This document shows, one piece after another, positions 20,670 to 34,800 of a stretch of 64,000 nucleotides of DNA. Position numbers and translations under genes: made by a program. Source of the stretch: Fennellomyces sp. T-0311 (Eukaryota; Mucoromycota; Mucoromycetes; Mucorales; Lichtheimiaceae); the NCBI GenBank assembly GCA_025266875.1, contig JALLLT010000032.1, positions 1-64,000 of the forward strand. The letters run 5' to 3'. The first letter of the stretch is position 1. The number at the start of each line of letters is the position of its first letter. Under the pieces are notes generated by a model. It was given only the letters and a program-made list of their open reading frames with translations. It had not been told where the DNA came from and did not search any database.

Positions 20670-22045
20670 ATAGGTCTTCCATTGGGACGCGTTGGTAGGT
20701 AGCCCGAGTCATTCCCGTGGCGACTGTCCATGCAAATAAACACTCGCTAATCCAAAGGTGTGTCGGTGCTTGTCCTTAAACCTTCTGCCATAATGCAAAG
20801 CGAGATGCTCTTCCCGTACCCCTATTTTCTGCCCAATTATAAGCGCCATTGGCTTTGTCAAGCATTCTTCATATTTCTAGGCTGAGAGAGGATTTTCGCC
20901 AACGAACATATTTACAGCTGTCATCGTCGACAACATCGAGTGCGCTACATCAGCGTTACCGGCGACAGTACTCCGCTTACCAAATTAAAATGGTGGGAGG
21001 CAGCCGTACAAGCGGCAATCGGCAACCAATTTTTCAAAGAAAACCATCGCAAGTAGTTTAAAGCAGAAGAAAAGTTTTCAGACAATGTCAGCGGTTTAAT
21101 CCCGTTTATACCATATATGCTTTGCAAAATCAGTGGCAGCACCTTTACCGCACGGCTGCTATCCATCGAGTTGCGTAATACCGATGTATTATATTTTGTA
21201 TACAGCGGTTGCTCCTGATCAGCACATCAGTACTACGCTGGGTCAGATTTTTGGGGTTGACGACCGGAAAAGCCCACAGGAACACAATTTTGTTCGAGCA
21301 AGGTTCTGGTGCTTACTAAAGACCAAATATGTTGCTACAAATTCAAAACGGTTTCCTTTTTGGATCAGCCTGCAGCTGCATAGACTGAGCTAGTGAAAAT
21401 CGGAGCGGCATCTTTGCTTGCTTGCCAAACTAGTTGTCACGCACAAACCATGTATGTACCTCCAAAAACGGTGTTTCTGCCTTGCTACAGATACGATAAA
21501 TCAAAAGCACGGTTTTTCTCAACACCAAGCTTCGGTCAGCTACCGTGGATGGTGGTGCTTTGATTAGCCCACAGAGTAGATGCACTACATAACTACAGTA
21601 TATTGCGAAAAAAAGCCAAGATGTCCTCTGCCAAGGCGAACTTGAACCTGCGCAGAAATCAACAATTAATTGCTTTAAACATACTTTAGTATAAATATTG
21701 TGAATTTTGCACAGTTAAAGTAAATCAACAGTTGCTATCATTTACTTAATCAACTCGTTAACTATACTATTGCAAAATTAATATTTAGGCCAATTGCACA
21801 ATCACCATCAAAAGGTTCCTAATCATGATATGAGTCATATACTAGAACGACGCTACTTATGTGTCGCCATCACCCTGTTTTGGCAGTACTGCCAAGCCAA
21901 GGGAAAAAAAAGAGAACCAAAAATTGTGCCAAGGTACGCCCAACAGGTTGGTAGCTTATTTTTTTCTAAAAGCGCGAAGCACAAGGCGCAGTAACAACAT
22001 TTTTAGGTACATATAGCAATGCGCCATGTGATACTTGCAGACCAG
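20670..22045. other. Gene-free stretch before the monooxygenase
   Basis: No gene, tRNA or transposon end was recognised. Confidence 0.4.
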
Positions 22046-22053
22046 TATAAATA
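22046..22053 (+). promoter_or_regulatory. TATA box of the monooxygenase gene
   Basis: TATAAATA lies 62 bases before the start codon, a usual fungal distance. Confidence 0.5.
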
Positions 22054-22107
22054 CAACAGCATATTGGTTTTAGATTATCTCTCTTTTGTTTCCATCAACA
22101 AACACGA

Positions 22108-23883
22108 ATGACCGTCAGCGCAGAAAGAGAATACGACCCAACGGCCGAAAAGGTTGAAGAAAATCAAGATCACTGGCCGCCACCTCCCTTTCGCGTAGCA
22201 ACGCGAGAGCAAGTAATCAAGGAAACGCTTCAAGAGTCATATGAGGCGAGACAAGACCCATATGTGTTCGACAAACATATCCGTCGTGTTGCCGTCATTG
22301 GCGCTGGTCCTGCAGGGGTAGAAACTTAATATGGCTTGCGTTGTAAAAAAACTGAATTTGAACTTTTTTTCTCAGCTACCCACTGCAAAAGCACTCAAGG
22401 AGCACGGTTTTCAAGTTAGATGCTTTGAGCGTCTAGAAGATGTGGGTGGCGTGTGGTGTGTGTCATATATATGGATAACAGGATTCGGCAGTAACAAATA
22501 ACAATAGGGTATATTCGGAACAGCCGCCGGTTAAGCCGTCTATTCCGTGCAATAGTTACCCGACCAAAGCAAAGCCCATACAAGAAGAGGATCGAATCGT
22601 TCAAGTTACTCCTACTGAGCGAATCAATAAGCTTCGTCATGCGCCACCTTCTGCTTGTTACCCAGATCTGTACAATAATGCCTCAGCGCCGCACATGATG
22701 GACTATGAAGACTTCCCATGGCCTAAAGAGACTGAATGGTATCTTCCACATAACGAGCTCCAAAAGTACTACAAAGATTATGCAGAACATTACGGACTGT
22801 TTGACTTGATTGAGTTCAGTACCAATGTCGAGTTTGTGGAAAGGACATCAGACGGATGGGTACTGACGCTGCGCAAAGCCGAGTATATCAACAACAAGAC
22901 CATGATCCATTATAAAACATGGACAGAGACATTTGATGCAGTCACTGTTGCGTCAGGTGTCTATACCGATCCATTTTTACCTGATTTCCAACACCTGCAG
23001 GAATACGATGCACAGTGGCCTGAACGAATCATCCATTCTAAACAATACCGACACTGGCAGGATTACAACGGCAAGGTAATAATGATTTTTTTGGTAGCAT
23101 AAAGAAACTCATATTCTTTATTAATTACAGAACGTACTGCTGATTGGAAGCCATGTATCTGCAGTTGATATTGCACAGCGGTTGGATGGGTCAGCGAAAA
23201 ATGTATATATGGCAGTTCGTGGTCAATGGCACTCCGTTAGTAAGATTCTGAATCTTGTCCGTTCCGTTATGCCTGAATCGACGATTCGGAAGCCAAACAT
23301 TCGATCATTTTCTGATCCTGACGGAAATATCGATGGATCAATTACCTTTGAAGATGGTACCGTTGTCAGGGATATTGACCGTGTCATCTTTTGCACAGGA
23401 TTCATCACTGATTACGGATTTTTGGGACCACTGAGAGGCTACAAAGGTGTGGAAAGCGACCAGGATCCTTTAGTAATCGTGGATGGCAGGCGTCCTTTGA
23501 ATACGTATCGAGACATTTTTTTGGTTCGGGACCCGACTTTGGCGTTTACGGGCGTACCATCGCACTTGAACAACACTGGATTTTTTTACTATCAGGGGCA
23601 GGCAGTTGCACGCGTGTGGGCAGGGTTGGCCATGCTTCCATCACAGGAAAAGATGCAGCGTTTTATCGAGACAAGCGTTCAACCGTATCCCCCCTTTGAC
23701 ATGAGCCTGCTGTCAGTGTTGCTCAACAGCCAGCGCCTGGTTACATGGCTCAATGCGCATGCAGAAAAACCTGGGTTATACGTATATAAAGGGACCGATC
23801 CAGACATTTTGCCTTTGTGGGAGAAAATGGAATCCGGATGGAGGATGCGAACGGAAGATATCTTGAGACGTATTAAAAGCTAG
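22108..23883 (+). CDS. Flavin-containing monooxygenase
   Basis: Four exons (22108-22317, 22376-22455, 22508-23075, 23131-23883) give 536 residues with all phases consistent. The FAD-binding Rossmann motif is GAGPAG near residue 67, with the first intron placed directly after it. DVGGVW closes that nucleotide-binding fold. The NADPH-binding segment reads NVLLIGSHVSAVDIA; FMOs usually have GxGxSG/GGSNSG-like sequence here, so GSHVSA is slightly unusual. FMO-type IFCTGF follows near residue 385. The family oxidises nitrogen or sulfur atoms of soft nucleophiles using NADPH and O2; the substrate here is unknown. There is no membrane anchor or signal peptide. It stands alone between a transposon-rich and a gene-poor region. 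Confidence 0.88.
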
Positions 23884-26800
23884 TGATCAGTGTAACCTAT
23901 AAACATTCCCTTTACATTTTATATTTTGTGGTGGTTCCAATGGCTTGTCCATGGTTATGCTGATGGACTAGTGTAGTGCAAAGCAATCATGTCGATAACT
24001 ATACTGTTTGCGCTTCATTTAGAAACGCCTTTGACCATAAAATGAGTTACAAAATATAATCTCTGCTGCAAATATGCGTAAAATACTGAGATGTAACTAC
24101 TACACAGACCGCAAGTCGCATCATGGAAAATTGAAAGCGGCCAGTTCGTAGATCTTTTAAAGCAGAGCGGTAAAAAGGGTACTGGAACCAACTGAGCGAC
24201 CAGATCAAGTTCTGATCTGAAGCGGTGATTCGAAGTACGGAAGCACGAGCGGATTTCTTGGCAGATAGCAACAACGTAAATCGAAAGTATTATCGAAATG
24301 TCCACCAGTATTCTATGTAATCAAGAAATGTAATACGTTATGGCGAAGAAGTAGCAAGTATATGTAGACTTGCATATTTTGATGGTTTGATATAAAAAAA
24401 GAAGGGTTGATCGAACCAAAGTGTGGGCATAATAAAGTAGGAGATTGTGAACGGAATCGCTATTGCTACTAATAATACAAGTCAACATAATGGATCAGCT
24501 ATACCAGATGTACGAGGACACGTCGATACATGTCGGATTTATTTAAGTTTTGCCATGTCAATTCATATTCAATCATTTTGTCTTCGACGAGACAAACAAA
24601 GACTGTGGTGCATATATACTCTGATATGTGATTTCATAAAGCTTATCCGATTACTACAATAAGGTCTTGGGCCAGACGGATCATTTTCAGTCGTATTATG
24701 TTGCTACATAGAGCTTTTCGTTTCATTTTCATACAAGCTGTATTTCAAAATTTTGTCTGAGGGTTATTACACATAGACTCTAGTTTAGAAGGCGTGCCAT
24801 TGACCGTTGATACGTCGCAATTACCTGTATGTCTAGTTTATCCGTGTACATCATGCTAATTCTGTTAGCGATACGATACACGATTTAAGATCAACTTAAG
24901 ATTTTGTAACGAATTACTAGACTACGAGACTAATGACCCAACGCACAGAGGAAAGCGACGAGAATACTAGCAAAAAAAAAGGTGATTTTGGATGATCGAT
25001 GATACTAATGATCGTCGTTGCGCAATAAATGTGAGATACTTATCTAATACGACAGGGGCCAAAATCAAAGCTACCAAATTTTGACCAATATAAAAAGATC
25101 GATCTGATCCGTGGTTCGTCAGATGGACCCACAAAATTTAAACCATTTCTAGTAAAGACACCTTGTTCTGGGTTGCATAGAGCAAAATTGGTTTGAATCC
25201 ATACTAGAGTGAATTAGCACTGTAGCATCCAAGCCAAGCTGTCTGCATGATTATTAATAAGCGGGTCTCGGAGCATAATCGCTTATTATTTGCAAAGACT
25301 GGCTGCGCCAAGGTTGAGCTATATTTTTGTAATCTGCTGCTTACTTGATAAAAGATAGTTACACATATATATGTATAAAGTTGCTTCATACTCATTTTTA
25401 CTGATGGATGGCTTCGCCATTTCAGGTAAAGTGTTTCTTTTTTGGTTCAGACCGCCCGATCCGGCAGGAACGGTCCACTTTTCAAATTCAACTTCCTACT
25501 CTGTATCCAGTTTTAAAAATAATCGTTCATGTTTAAACTGGTGTACCCCTCGATGATCCTGGTAAGAGCAGAATACCGATGATAAAGTGCCCAAGTCTGT
25601 TTCTCCGTTGTTTGTTTAAACTTCGTCGGCAAATGTAATGACCCGTCCATGTATTATGCAATACTAAACTGTTTGTTCCAGAACTTAGACGCTAAACGAA
25701 AAAAGGTTAACAGAGCGAGATGATCGGGTACAAAGTGAAGAAGTAAACACATGCTTTTTTCCCGTATGGCTGAGCAAATAAGCAATGTCCGTAGTCAACC
25801 TACCTTGTTCTCATTATATCCACTTCTTGTGTCGATCTTAAAAATACCTGGTGATCAAAGTTACCATCGACTTGTTGCAGTTACATAAACCCATGACTTG
25901 TCGCCATACTGCAGTTGTATCTTCTCAAGCCAGTACTCAAGTGTTTGTATAACGCAGACGGTAACCATAGCAACGGTGTTGTCATGCTGGCGTTGAAACT
26001 CACAGTACTTTTAGTTGAGCAAAGATGTGGTTCGCGGTTATCACCGTTGAGCAACTTCATGGCATCGTTACCCGGTACCCGCTTTACCACATTAAGTTTG
26101 CTACTTTCCCATATCAAAATGCATTCAGAAATCGTCCACTGTAAGGAGCTTAAGGAAAATAAGCTAAATGTGACGATACCAGATTGTGCAACAAAATGAC
26201 GTTCAGGCGATCAGTCATTCAACGGAGCACGAGTAGAATCTTTGGCAACGCTGACCAATCCCTTGTTTATTCATTTCACACAAGGTCCTGATGCATCATC
26301 GTGACACATTTTTAACGAAACAACCTCAAAACAACATATCGAAAGTGAAAGGATGCGACAGCAACTACCGCTGGTAGGTAGTCGAAGTATCGTTTACCCG
26401 CTACTAATAACGAATTCCCAGCTCCACCCGCGCCAAGTCTTACTAAACAACGACACGGGATCGACCTTTATGCGTAATTGCAAGATCAATAATGAAGCCA
26501 AATAGTGCGCAGTGTAGATGTATGGGCGTGTTTCAGCGTGTCATTGGAGCGCCATCGGCAAGTATTAGCTCGCCATCGGAGTCGTGTTCCTCATTCACTC
26601 GTCAGACCTCCTATCCTATCACGAATGCTATCTGAGCACCAGTCCCTTTCATTGCCGAAGCAGCCCGCTAATGAAAAGGATGAACCGGATGAAAAAAGGT
26701 TCATTCATAAAATGATGCTTGATACAGCAACAGCACATTGTGCAATTTCTTACAGGTCGATGATGACTAAAACTTTAAGTTACAGCTGTCCTTTACTTTA

Positions 26801-27163
26801 ATTGGATTTTGTTGTTGATTAGATCTCCATCGCCTGTCCACACTCTTCCGCCCATGGAATCAAGCGGCAAGCTCTAGCTTATTACGATGTTGAAAAAAAT
26901 TCATTTCGCGGAGTCGTCGGCGATTCTCCAAAGCATGCATTCGATTGAACGACTTGTGGTTTCTTCCAATCAGCTTTCATTTCTCACACTATCCGACTGA
27001 TGTAAGGATTATGTTTTTTTTGGCTTTCGTCCTTTTCTATATTGGACACGTGCCCAAGACCAGGCCCGATTACCAAGATTGCCGATTTTGACGTTATGTT
27101 TGAGGCGGGGAGTAGAATCGGCCCGTTTACTCCCCTCAGTTTCCCGGCTGTTGTGGATATATA
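23884..27163. other. Gene-free stretch of about 3.3 kb
   Basis: ORFs are short and show no recognisable motifs. The longest (25915-26199, 26505-26801) do not look like conserved proteins. No transposon ends were found. Confidence 0.4.
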
Positions 27164-27170
27164 TATATAA
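27164..27170 (+). promoter_or_regulatory. TATA box of the LEA2-like gene
   Basis: TATATAA, within an alternating TA run, lies 77 bases before the start codon and is followed by a pyrimidine-rich stretch. Confidence 0.45.
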
Positions 27171-27246
27171 GCTTGGAAAAAAGCCAATTGAATTTTTTCT
27201 TTTTCTTTTTTCCTTTTTTCATCACCAGCATTTATTACTACAGATA

Positions 27247-28216
27247 ATGTCAACATCGCCAAGTAAACCACCACCACCTCCGCCTCATGGTTACCATGAC
27301 GAAAAACATTATCCCGGCAACGGTAAAATTTTTTTTAATATGAAACCCCCAGGGGGGGTTATGGGCATGCAAGGGGGTGCAAATGTTGATGCAAAATTTA
27401 TGTATGTCATGTAGAATTCGAGCATATCGAACAAGCGAAAAAGAAGCGACCACTCACAGAGCGTAACCGATGCTGTCGATGCTTATGCTGTGCATGCTGC
27501 TTACCCGTATGGGCGCGGTATATCGTATGGTTCATCATTATCGGCATTATTATTTGTATCATTGTGATTGGTGGCCTGCTTGGCTCATTCAAGATGCCAA
27601 CCGTGGACGTGACCGATATAACAGAATACCCAGGCGATAATTCATCCCAGATTACATATGACGGACGGACGTTCATGTTTAATCTCGGCTTGGTTGTTAA
27701 TATAGACAATCCAAATGTGTTACCCATCTATCTATCAGATATGCAAGCAACAGTAAGTTTGTTTTTTTCAAAACAGCAAAAGCCAAGTAAGGCTAATGGC
27801 AAGTTAGGCAACTATACCAACAGATGATGGAGATTCAGCGCATTTAGGGCATGGCTATCTTGATAAGCACAAGGTGCCAGAGAATAGCCCCGATTACAAC
27901 TTTACATACCCATTTTCAATCGAATACGACACGTTCTCTTCCGAATCACAACTCATGCTCAACACGTTGATGGAGAAATGCGGATTGCTGGGTAGCGAGC
28001 CAGAGGATATCACAGTTAACTACAACATTAATCTATACGCGCGGGTCCTGTTTGTCAAGCTAAACTTGGACCTCGGAGGATCGGCTACGTTTGGATGCCC
28101 GCTCACAGTATGTATCTTGGGCTTGTCTCACCTGAATTTGGCTAATTTATATTTGTGTCTAGAACGGCGGTCTACCAGGTCTCTCCAGCATGTCACTGAG
28201 CGATGTGTTTTCCTAA
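27247..28216 (+). CDS. LEA2-type single-pass membrane protein
   Basis: Four exons (27247-27322, 27415-27752, 27808-28107, 28163-28216) give 255 residues. A Pro-rich cytosolic start is followed by a Cys cluster (RCCRCLCCACCLPVW) right before one strongly hydrophobic helix (WFIIIGIIICIIVIGG). The outer part, from about residue 75, is a LEA2/NDR1-HIN1-like beta-sandwich domain: TYDGRTFMFNLGLVVNIDNPN, an NP-type turn, then FTYPFSIEYDT and FVKLNLDLGG. Such proteins in fungi are poorly characterised. The Cys cluster next to the membrane could be palmitoylated; this is inference. It converges with the PH-domain gene, with 160 bases between the stops. Confidence 0.75.
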
Positions 28217-28375
28217 TTCTTGTACTTCTTCTTTGATGTATATTCTTTTGTACAGTTTCAAGCGTTTTAGATGTTATACCCCCCATTTTAGGACTCCCCC
28301 AACTTTTCTTTTTTTCTTTCTCAAAAAAAACAAAACACGCGGCACACATGATTGCATGAAAAACTATATGCAAGT

Positions 28376-31300
28376 TTAAAATTGGCTATTGCTACGTTGT
28401 CGTTGGCGATGGTGGTTGCTATGCGCTCCGATCGGCACGTCGTCATCTGTATCTTCGATCTTTTCTTGAGTTGGCATCATCATTGGATTGTAGAACATCG
28501 GCATCGATGGTGCCATTTGGCCGTAGGAGCCTTGCATCATGTACATCATTGCCATGTTGGGCATCATGGACATCCGGGGATCCATCATGGGCGGCGGCGA
28601 CATCATAGGCATCATCATCAATTGGGGATTCATCATGGGCGGCGGCATTGACATACGCGGATCCATCATCATCATGCCATACGGAGTTTGCGGTGAGGCC
28701 ATCATGGGCTAAAAAAAGTTCGATTGGGTCAATTCTATATATAGCTATTCCCTAAAAAACAAACAATGGCCCTTTTACGTACCTGAGAGGCGACCGGGGA
28801 TGGAGATGATTGTTGCTGCATCATATGAGAATGGCGTTGCTGTTGTTGTTGTTGATCCAAATGGAATCGTTCACGCTCTTGTTCTAGTGCTCTCTCCTTT
28901 TCCATTTCGAGTAAGCGTCCCTTGACAGAGTCGCGCTCCCGCTTGTCATGCTCCAGTTGGGAAATCATGCCGACTAGACCCGCACGCGGTTGAGGAGGTT
29001 TGTTTGGCAAGTTAACCAGTGGTTGACCCGCCATGCGTGCGTTCTCTTCTTGGATCCGAGCAGGCAGTTGATCAGACTGATACATATCGAGTAAGCTGTT
29101 TTGCGTAACAAAATTTGTACCAAGCTGCGGGATAATCGGGGCATCGTCATCGGTCTCGTGCCCATCTGCATAATAATGACCCTGTTGCTGTTGGTAGTAC
29201 GGATCATGCTGCGGGTATCCTTGATGGTGTTGCGGGGGTGGATGGTGGTGCATGGCATAATGGTCATGCTCTTCTTCTGGTGCTTCCCAATGCTGCTGCA
29301 ACAGAATGGCACTGGATGATCGTCGGCCGCCATTGTCATTCATGTACACCATCGAACGACGGTTGTTATTTTCTGGTGGAGCGCGCGCTTGAGGTTGGAC
29401 CGCGGCACGGTGTTGCTGGTGCGGTTGATGACCCATACTGCTGGACTCAGATACGCTGGGTGCCATGCTCACGCTGCTACCTGAACCGCTGCTGCTACTT
29501 TGTGGTCGCATAAGCAGGTTGCTAGATGACCTGCGCCATGCCATTGCTGAAGCAGGTCGTTGCTTGGATACTGGTTGCGATGGAGGTGATACAGCAATAT
29601 TTTTGCCGCTGCTTGCAACACTGCTATCACTGCTGCTACTGTTATTCTGATATTTTGGATTATCACGTAGCTGTTGTGATGATAACTGAAGGACCGGGGT
29701 GGATGCGGAAGCGATGGGTGTGATGTGTGCAGGTGGTGGTGGTGGGGGGCCTGGATTGGCCTGGTTGCTTTTGCTGTCTAAGCTCATGTCTCCCAAAATG
29801 GATGAAATGAAATCGTTACTCTCGGAAATCTCTGGTAATGTCATGGCAGAAGGTCTACGCGCGCTATTTTGTGGTGGTGAAGGTGACTTTTGAGATGAGT
29901 TAGGTGGCGATGCTTTTGCTAGTGTTGGTGTAGTTGTTGCAGGTGTGGCCGTCGCTGCTGTAGTTATAGGTTTTGATACGGGGATTGTTTTTTCATAGAT
30001 ACTTGATGTGGATTCAGTATCGTCGTCGTCGTCGTCCTCGCTTGCGTCTTCGTCACTGTCGCTGTCGTCACTTGCATAAACTTGATGCTGTTGTCGATTA
30101 GCTGCCATGAGGGACAAGTTTGACGTGGATCGACGGCTATTCGGCGGTTGCTGTGTTTGCATGGAGTGTGAGGGCGCGACTTGCTGAAGCAGGGGTGCAG
30201 AATGGCGGTGCGTCTGAGGCGGGGGCATCGTATTCGACTGTGGTCGCCGGGTAACTTCTTCTTGTGGTGCACCAGGGGAAGTAGGGAAACCAGAGATCAG
30301 GGGCATGCTGTTTGTCCGCGAGCCCATTACTCCAGCCGTATTAGGAGCAGGTACTGATAGCTGCTGTCGCAGCTTTTGTTCCAGGATATGGGCAAAGGCC
30401 AGTTTGTTGTCCAGCAGCGTTTCACCTCGGACGTTTACCGACTGCGCTTCGACCACTTCCAAAAACAGACGTGGCAGATTCTTGCCATACCTTGGCTCAC
30501 CAAAATTAAGTGCATTGCTGTCTGCGGGTTCGTCGAGCAGTTTGGATGGCCGTCCGTACAACTTGAACGCATCGAACGTGCCCACGAGCCATTGGGACAG
30601 TTCCCTTGGGTTGGCTGCCACGAGGAGAGTACTTGCTGCTGCTCGTGTCACTTTTTGCTCTTTGTCCGACTTGTTGTCATAGATATTGCCTTCCACCTTC
30701 ATCATGGTCGCCAAGTCAATTAGCTGCGGCGATTCGGGATAGATGGTATAGGCTTGCACAACATTAACGATGGTCTTCACGGGCAATTTCGCCTTTTTGG
30801 ACTCATAAAACATGAGCTGACCTCTCGTGGGCACCGATTTCTTGCCAAAAAGCCTCTTCTCGGTACGGCGGTCCGTTACTACGGTCCAATATTTCTTCCA
30901 TTCTCTTTGCCCTGGGAAGCGAACCTGCAGCCAACCCTCGACCTTGGGCGAGCGCTTGATGAGTGACTCCGAGTAGCGCGAGACGAAGCGTCGAGTGTAG
31001 ATTTCGTGGATACGTGAGCATTCGAAACAAGCCAGGCGGATCGCCAGCGCCCAGGTCTGCGCGTTGGCATCGTTCGACTGGAAAATGTAGCGGTTCTCGC
31101 CTGCAGAGTTGAGGATGAACTGACGGTTGTCCTGATCCACTAGGTCCACAAGCGAGTCTGTCACATTGATGTATTCCGGGAAAGAACGCTCGCTGCTCGT
31201 TTCAGTGTTCCACAAAGTGAGCACGGGGCCACACAGCTCGACGTAGTGTTCAGCCCATCGTCGGTCAGTGCACGTCCTTCCGTCTACAGCCAAATCGTTC

Positions 31301-31815
31301 ATCTTCGCCAGGTACCCTTCCATGTACACTTTGTTATTGAAGTTTTCGCTCAATCGCTGCACTGACTGCATGTCCGAGGGGACTTCGACATGACGCACCG
31401 CCTGCGTAGCTGGCTTTACGAAGCGAGATGGTCGTGCAGGGCTGCTTGCCTCGGCAATGTTACAAACCGATATCGGACGCGCCATTCCGCCTGCTCGCTG
31501 TTGCATTGCCGGAGTAGGGTATTCTAGCTTTTGTGTTGGTTCTGGCAAAGGCTGCAGTGGCCGATCGTCCTCCGAGTCTTCTTCGTCGGATTCGTCAAAG
31601 TCGTCAGTCAGCTGACGGCCCTGCATTGGGTGCAGGCTGCTGCGATTCTGTTGAGAGTTTAGTCCATATTTCTGTGCAAATGATTGGCGTCGTGTGCTTG
31701 CTGTTAACTGGTTGCGGCGTATCGGCTGGCGAGGCTCTTGCACAGAAGACTGATCTGTAAAGGTATCGGGTCTGGATTCAAGATCGTCGTCTGAGGAATC
31801 TGAGGGTACCACCAT
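28376..31815 (-). CDS. Caf120/Skg3-like protein with tandem PH domains and Met-rich tail
   Basis: Two exons (28783-31815 and 28376-28708) give 1121 residues. The N-terminus (1-170) is acidic and Ser-rich. PH domain 1 (about 165-275) opens YMEGYLAKMNDLAVDG and keeps the Caf120-like HYVELCGPVLTLWNTE strand. PH domain 2 (about 295-440) begins VEGWLQVRFPGQREWKKYW. The long remainder is low-complexity, with poly-Asp, Ser/Pro/Gln runs and a short Glu-rich coiled coil (EKERALEQERERFHLD). The last exon encodes a Met/Pro-rich tail with repeated MDPRMSM units. In yeast Caf120 associates with the CCR4-NOT mRNA deadenylase and Skg3 sits at growth sites; which role applies here is unknown. Confidence 0.8.
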
Positions 31816-34800
31816 AGTTCCTACACAACCTCTTGAGCGTTAATGACCTTTCTCCTAATCCTCGTGTCTGGGGGAATTCCATTCCCCCAGGGGCAGGCAA
31901 AGGTTGTAACGGCTGCAAGCAGCGGTTGTCATGACATTTACCTTGGTTGGATTTTGTTGTTATCGATGGAGAGCCGCTGTATGGAAAGGAGGGTGGAATG
32001 GAGACACAGAAGTTCAAGCAACCCAAAAAATTATAAAAAGCAGGATTTCCTAATCCAGAGAAGAGAAAGGCGCCACAAAAATAGAATCCTCAGCTTGTCC
32101 TGTATCCAGAAGCACAAGACGGGAGCTGAGAAAGAAAGGCTGGTTGGACTTGTATTGCAATCCTGTCTTTTTGGCTTTCCTGAATGATATTTCTCCCACC
32201 TCGGGGCTTGTTCCATGAATTGGTGACACACGCTTCCTGGCTATACGAAGCACACCTTCGCCAGATACTTTCGCGGGGCCCTGACAGAATGTCAAGCGCC
32301 TGTTTGTTTTTCTCAACTCCATCACTGCAGCACACACTCATCCTGAATGACACATGATCATGTAAAAAAATTGATAAATTTACGCAGCTCATAATTACCG
32401 CTTATAAGCCCGTGTCACCATCTACTGCGATCTTCACTTCAACATATATACACATATCAGCAACGATGCCCGACAAGAAAGCGTCCCATGAAAGCGGTCC
32501 ACCAGTTACTGTGATCTTTTCAGCATGCCATTTCACATGGACCATCCATTCCAGAAGCACCAGCCGGTATTTTAGTATGGCTTTGATCACCAGATTGCAC
32601 GTTTCACTTTCTGCCCTGGCTGCGATGCTGAGCTTCAGTGACTCCGCAGATCACTTTGGATTCATTAGCCGCCTTTCAGTGCCATGTCAAAACTGAAGCT
32701 TAATTAAGCAGTTTATTAGGATAAAGATTCCAACTTCGAGCTGCTCAGCTATAGTCGTCGTATTTGTTCAGTTTATTGCGTACATTGTGCTCAGGTTCCC
32801 ACAGACAAAGAACAATATTATACCCATGTTCTTTTATTAGAATCTCGCTTTTCTTTCCATCCTTTACAGTTCAGTGCGTTTCTGTGGTGCTTGAGCTTGA
32901 TAACAACAGTCCTTCCTCCACAACTCCTTCAACTAACCAGTCAATTAAAAATCAGGGAAAAGGAACAATTTAGCTCCTTTTTGGTATAATATTCTACATC
33001 TCAGCATCTAACCAAACTTTTCTACTTGCAGAATACAGCTTGCGGCATTGCAAGTGCTAACTTTATTGAGAGGTTTCGTCATTTCACGAAGGCAGGTAAT
33101 CTACACTTACACACGTTAACTGTTCAATTATTGCATGCTCAGTAGGTATTCCCATTATACAATGTTCCCACCCATACAGTCAATTGGAAATCGATGCATG
33201 ATCCGAAGCAGTATACATCGACTTCTTGTAAATACACATATAATAGTTTCTTGGGAAACTTCAGAAGCACTGATCTCTGAGCTTCGGGATTTCTGGGTGC
33301 AAGGGTCGATAACTGGGCTAGCGGGGTTCTGTCGTAGGTACCCTTTTGCTGAATTGCCAAGCAATCGGCTGAAGTATATAAATAGAGATGTGGACAATTG
33401 TTTCATTGTAGATAAACGTACAATGACTTTTATAATGATTAAACTTCCCGGATAAGGCAGCAAAGTAAAAATGTCTCCTTTCTCTTCTTGTGAAACCCAT
33501 CATCATGTAGGGCTGTTTACTGGAGTACTTGAAACCATGCAGCACGATACAGTATGCGCTCCAATTCCATTATCTTGGACACTGCTTTGATTGGCTATAA
33601 AGTACTCAGATGAGACTCTATGTTTGCCTGATTGTATACTTTGGATTGCAGAGAATATGCACGTCAAAAGCTTACGCATATGTGTCTCACTGACGTGCAT
33701 TATAGTAGACGAATCACTTTATTTTCGTTATAATTGATGCTCTTATCTTGCGAAACAAGTGCAGTATATAACCTCCTTAACTTCATTTGGAAGCATTCTA
33801 TGAGACTGATAGTTAGTATGACATGGCAAAGTTGTCATCTTATAATCCAATTCGGCTTTGCGTTACTTACAAATAATTATTTTATTTAGTATGGCTAACT
33901 TGTATTTGTTCTGACTAACCATACTCAGTAATCATATCGTATGACATGCTTGAGTGAGAATTGCTTGGCACACACGGGTGATATAGATTTGGAAAAGTGG
34001 TACTAGAGCATGTCAACAATGTCGTAAGTCTCTGAAAATTAAGGTATCAGAGAATCAATTTTTTACTGTCCTGGGTAAGTTCTGAAGACAATGCTAACCA
34101 AACGTCACTTACTCGTTTATTACTTTGCTAGTAAATAAATACTTTTATCTTCGAGTCATTGTCAACAGCATGGTAAGTATCACAGAGAATATCTTTTAGA
34201 CTTTGGTTATTTTCCTACGTATCTTTTCTTTCGGTATAGCTGCTGCAGAGCGTGCTACATAGCTACATTATTCTGGTAATGTATTATCTTTGTAGCCATT
34301 GTTGGCAAGACGACAGATACAGCTTTCTAGTTATTTGCTGCATAGCACTAAAGAAAAATACATATATGAGCATATTTATGGACTCCTTTATCGCATACCC
34401 ATGGTTTTACGTATATTGATTTCTGAAACCTTTTTTTTTCGCAACGTACGCTGTTGATTTCGCACGATCTAACGAAAGGTTCCCCTAGATATACAATGAT
34501 TTTAACCGGAATACTGTCATCAAGACGATCGATTATTAGTCGTGTTCTCTTCTATACACACTTTCTTGGAACAGCTTATAGACATACGCTCTACAGTGCT
34601 TCATTGTAGTCACAGATATGTACTGAGTAGTAATCATTTAAGTGTACTTCAGTTAGAACACATTCTTCAAAATATTGTGTGTATCAATCCAGTATTCTAA
34701 TTTATTTATAGAAAGGAAGGTAATAGATACTTTGAGCTACTCTATAATCCGCAGAGATGATGAGCTTTTTTTAGTGGCACTATCTTGGCAGAGTACAAAA

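Noticed and set aside
28352..28651. His-rich plus-strand ORF (HHCHVGHHGH type)
   Set aside because: It is antisense to the Met-rich exon of the PH-domain protein; His codons arise from reversed ATG-rich repeats.
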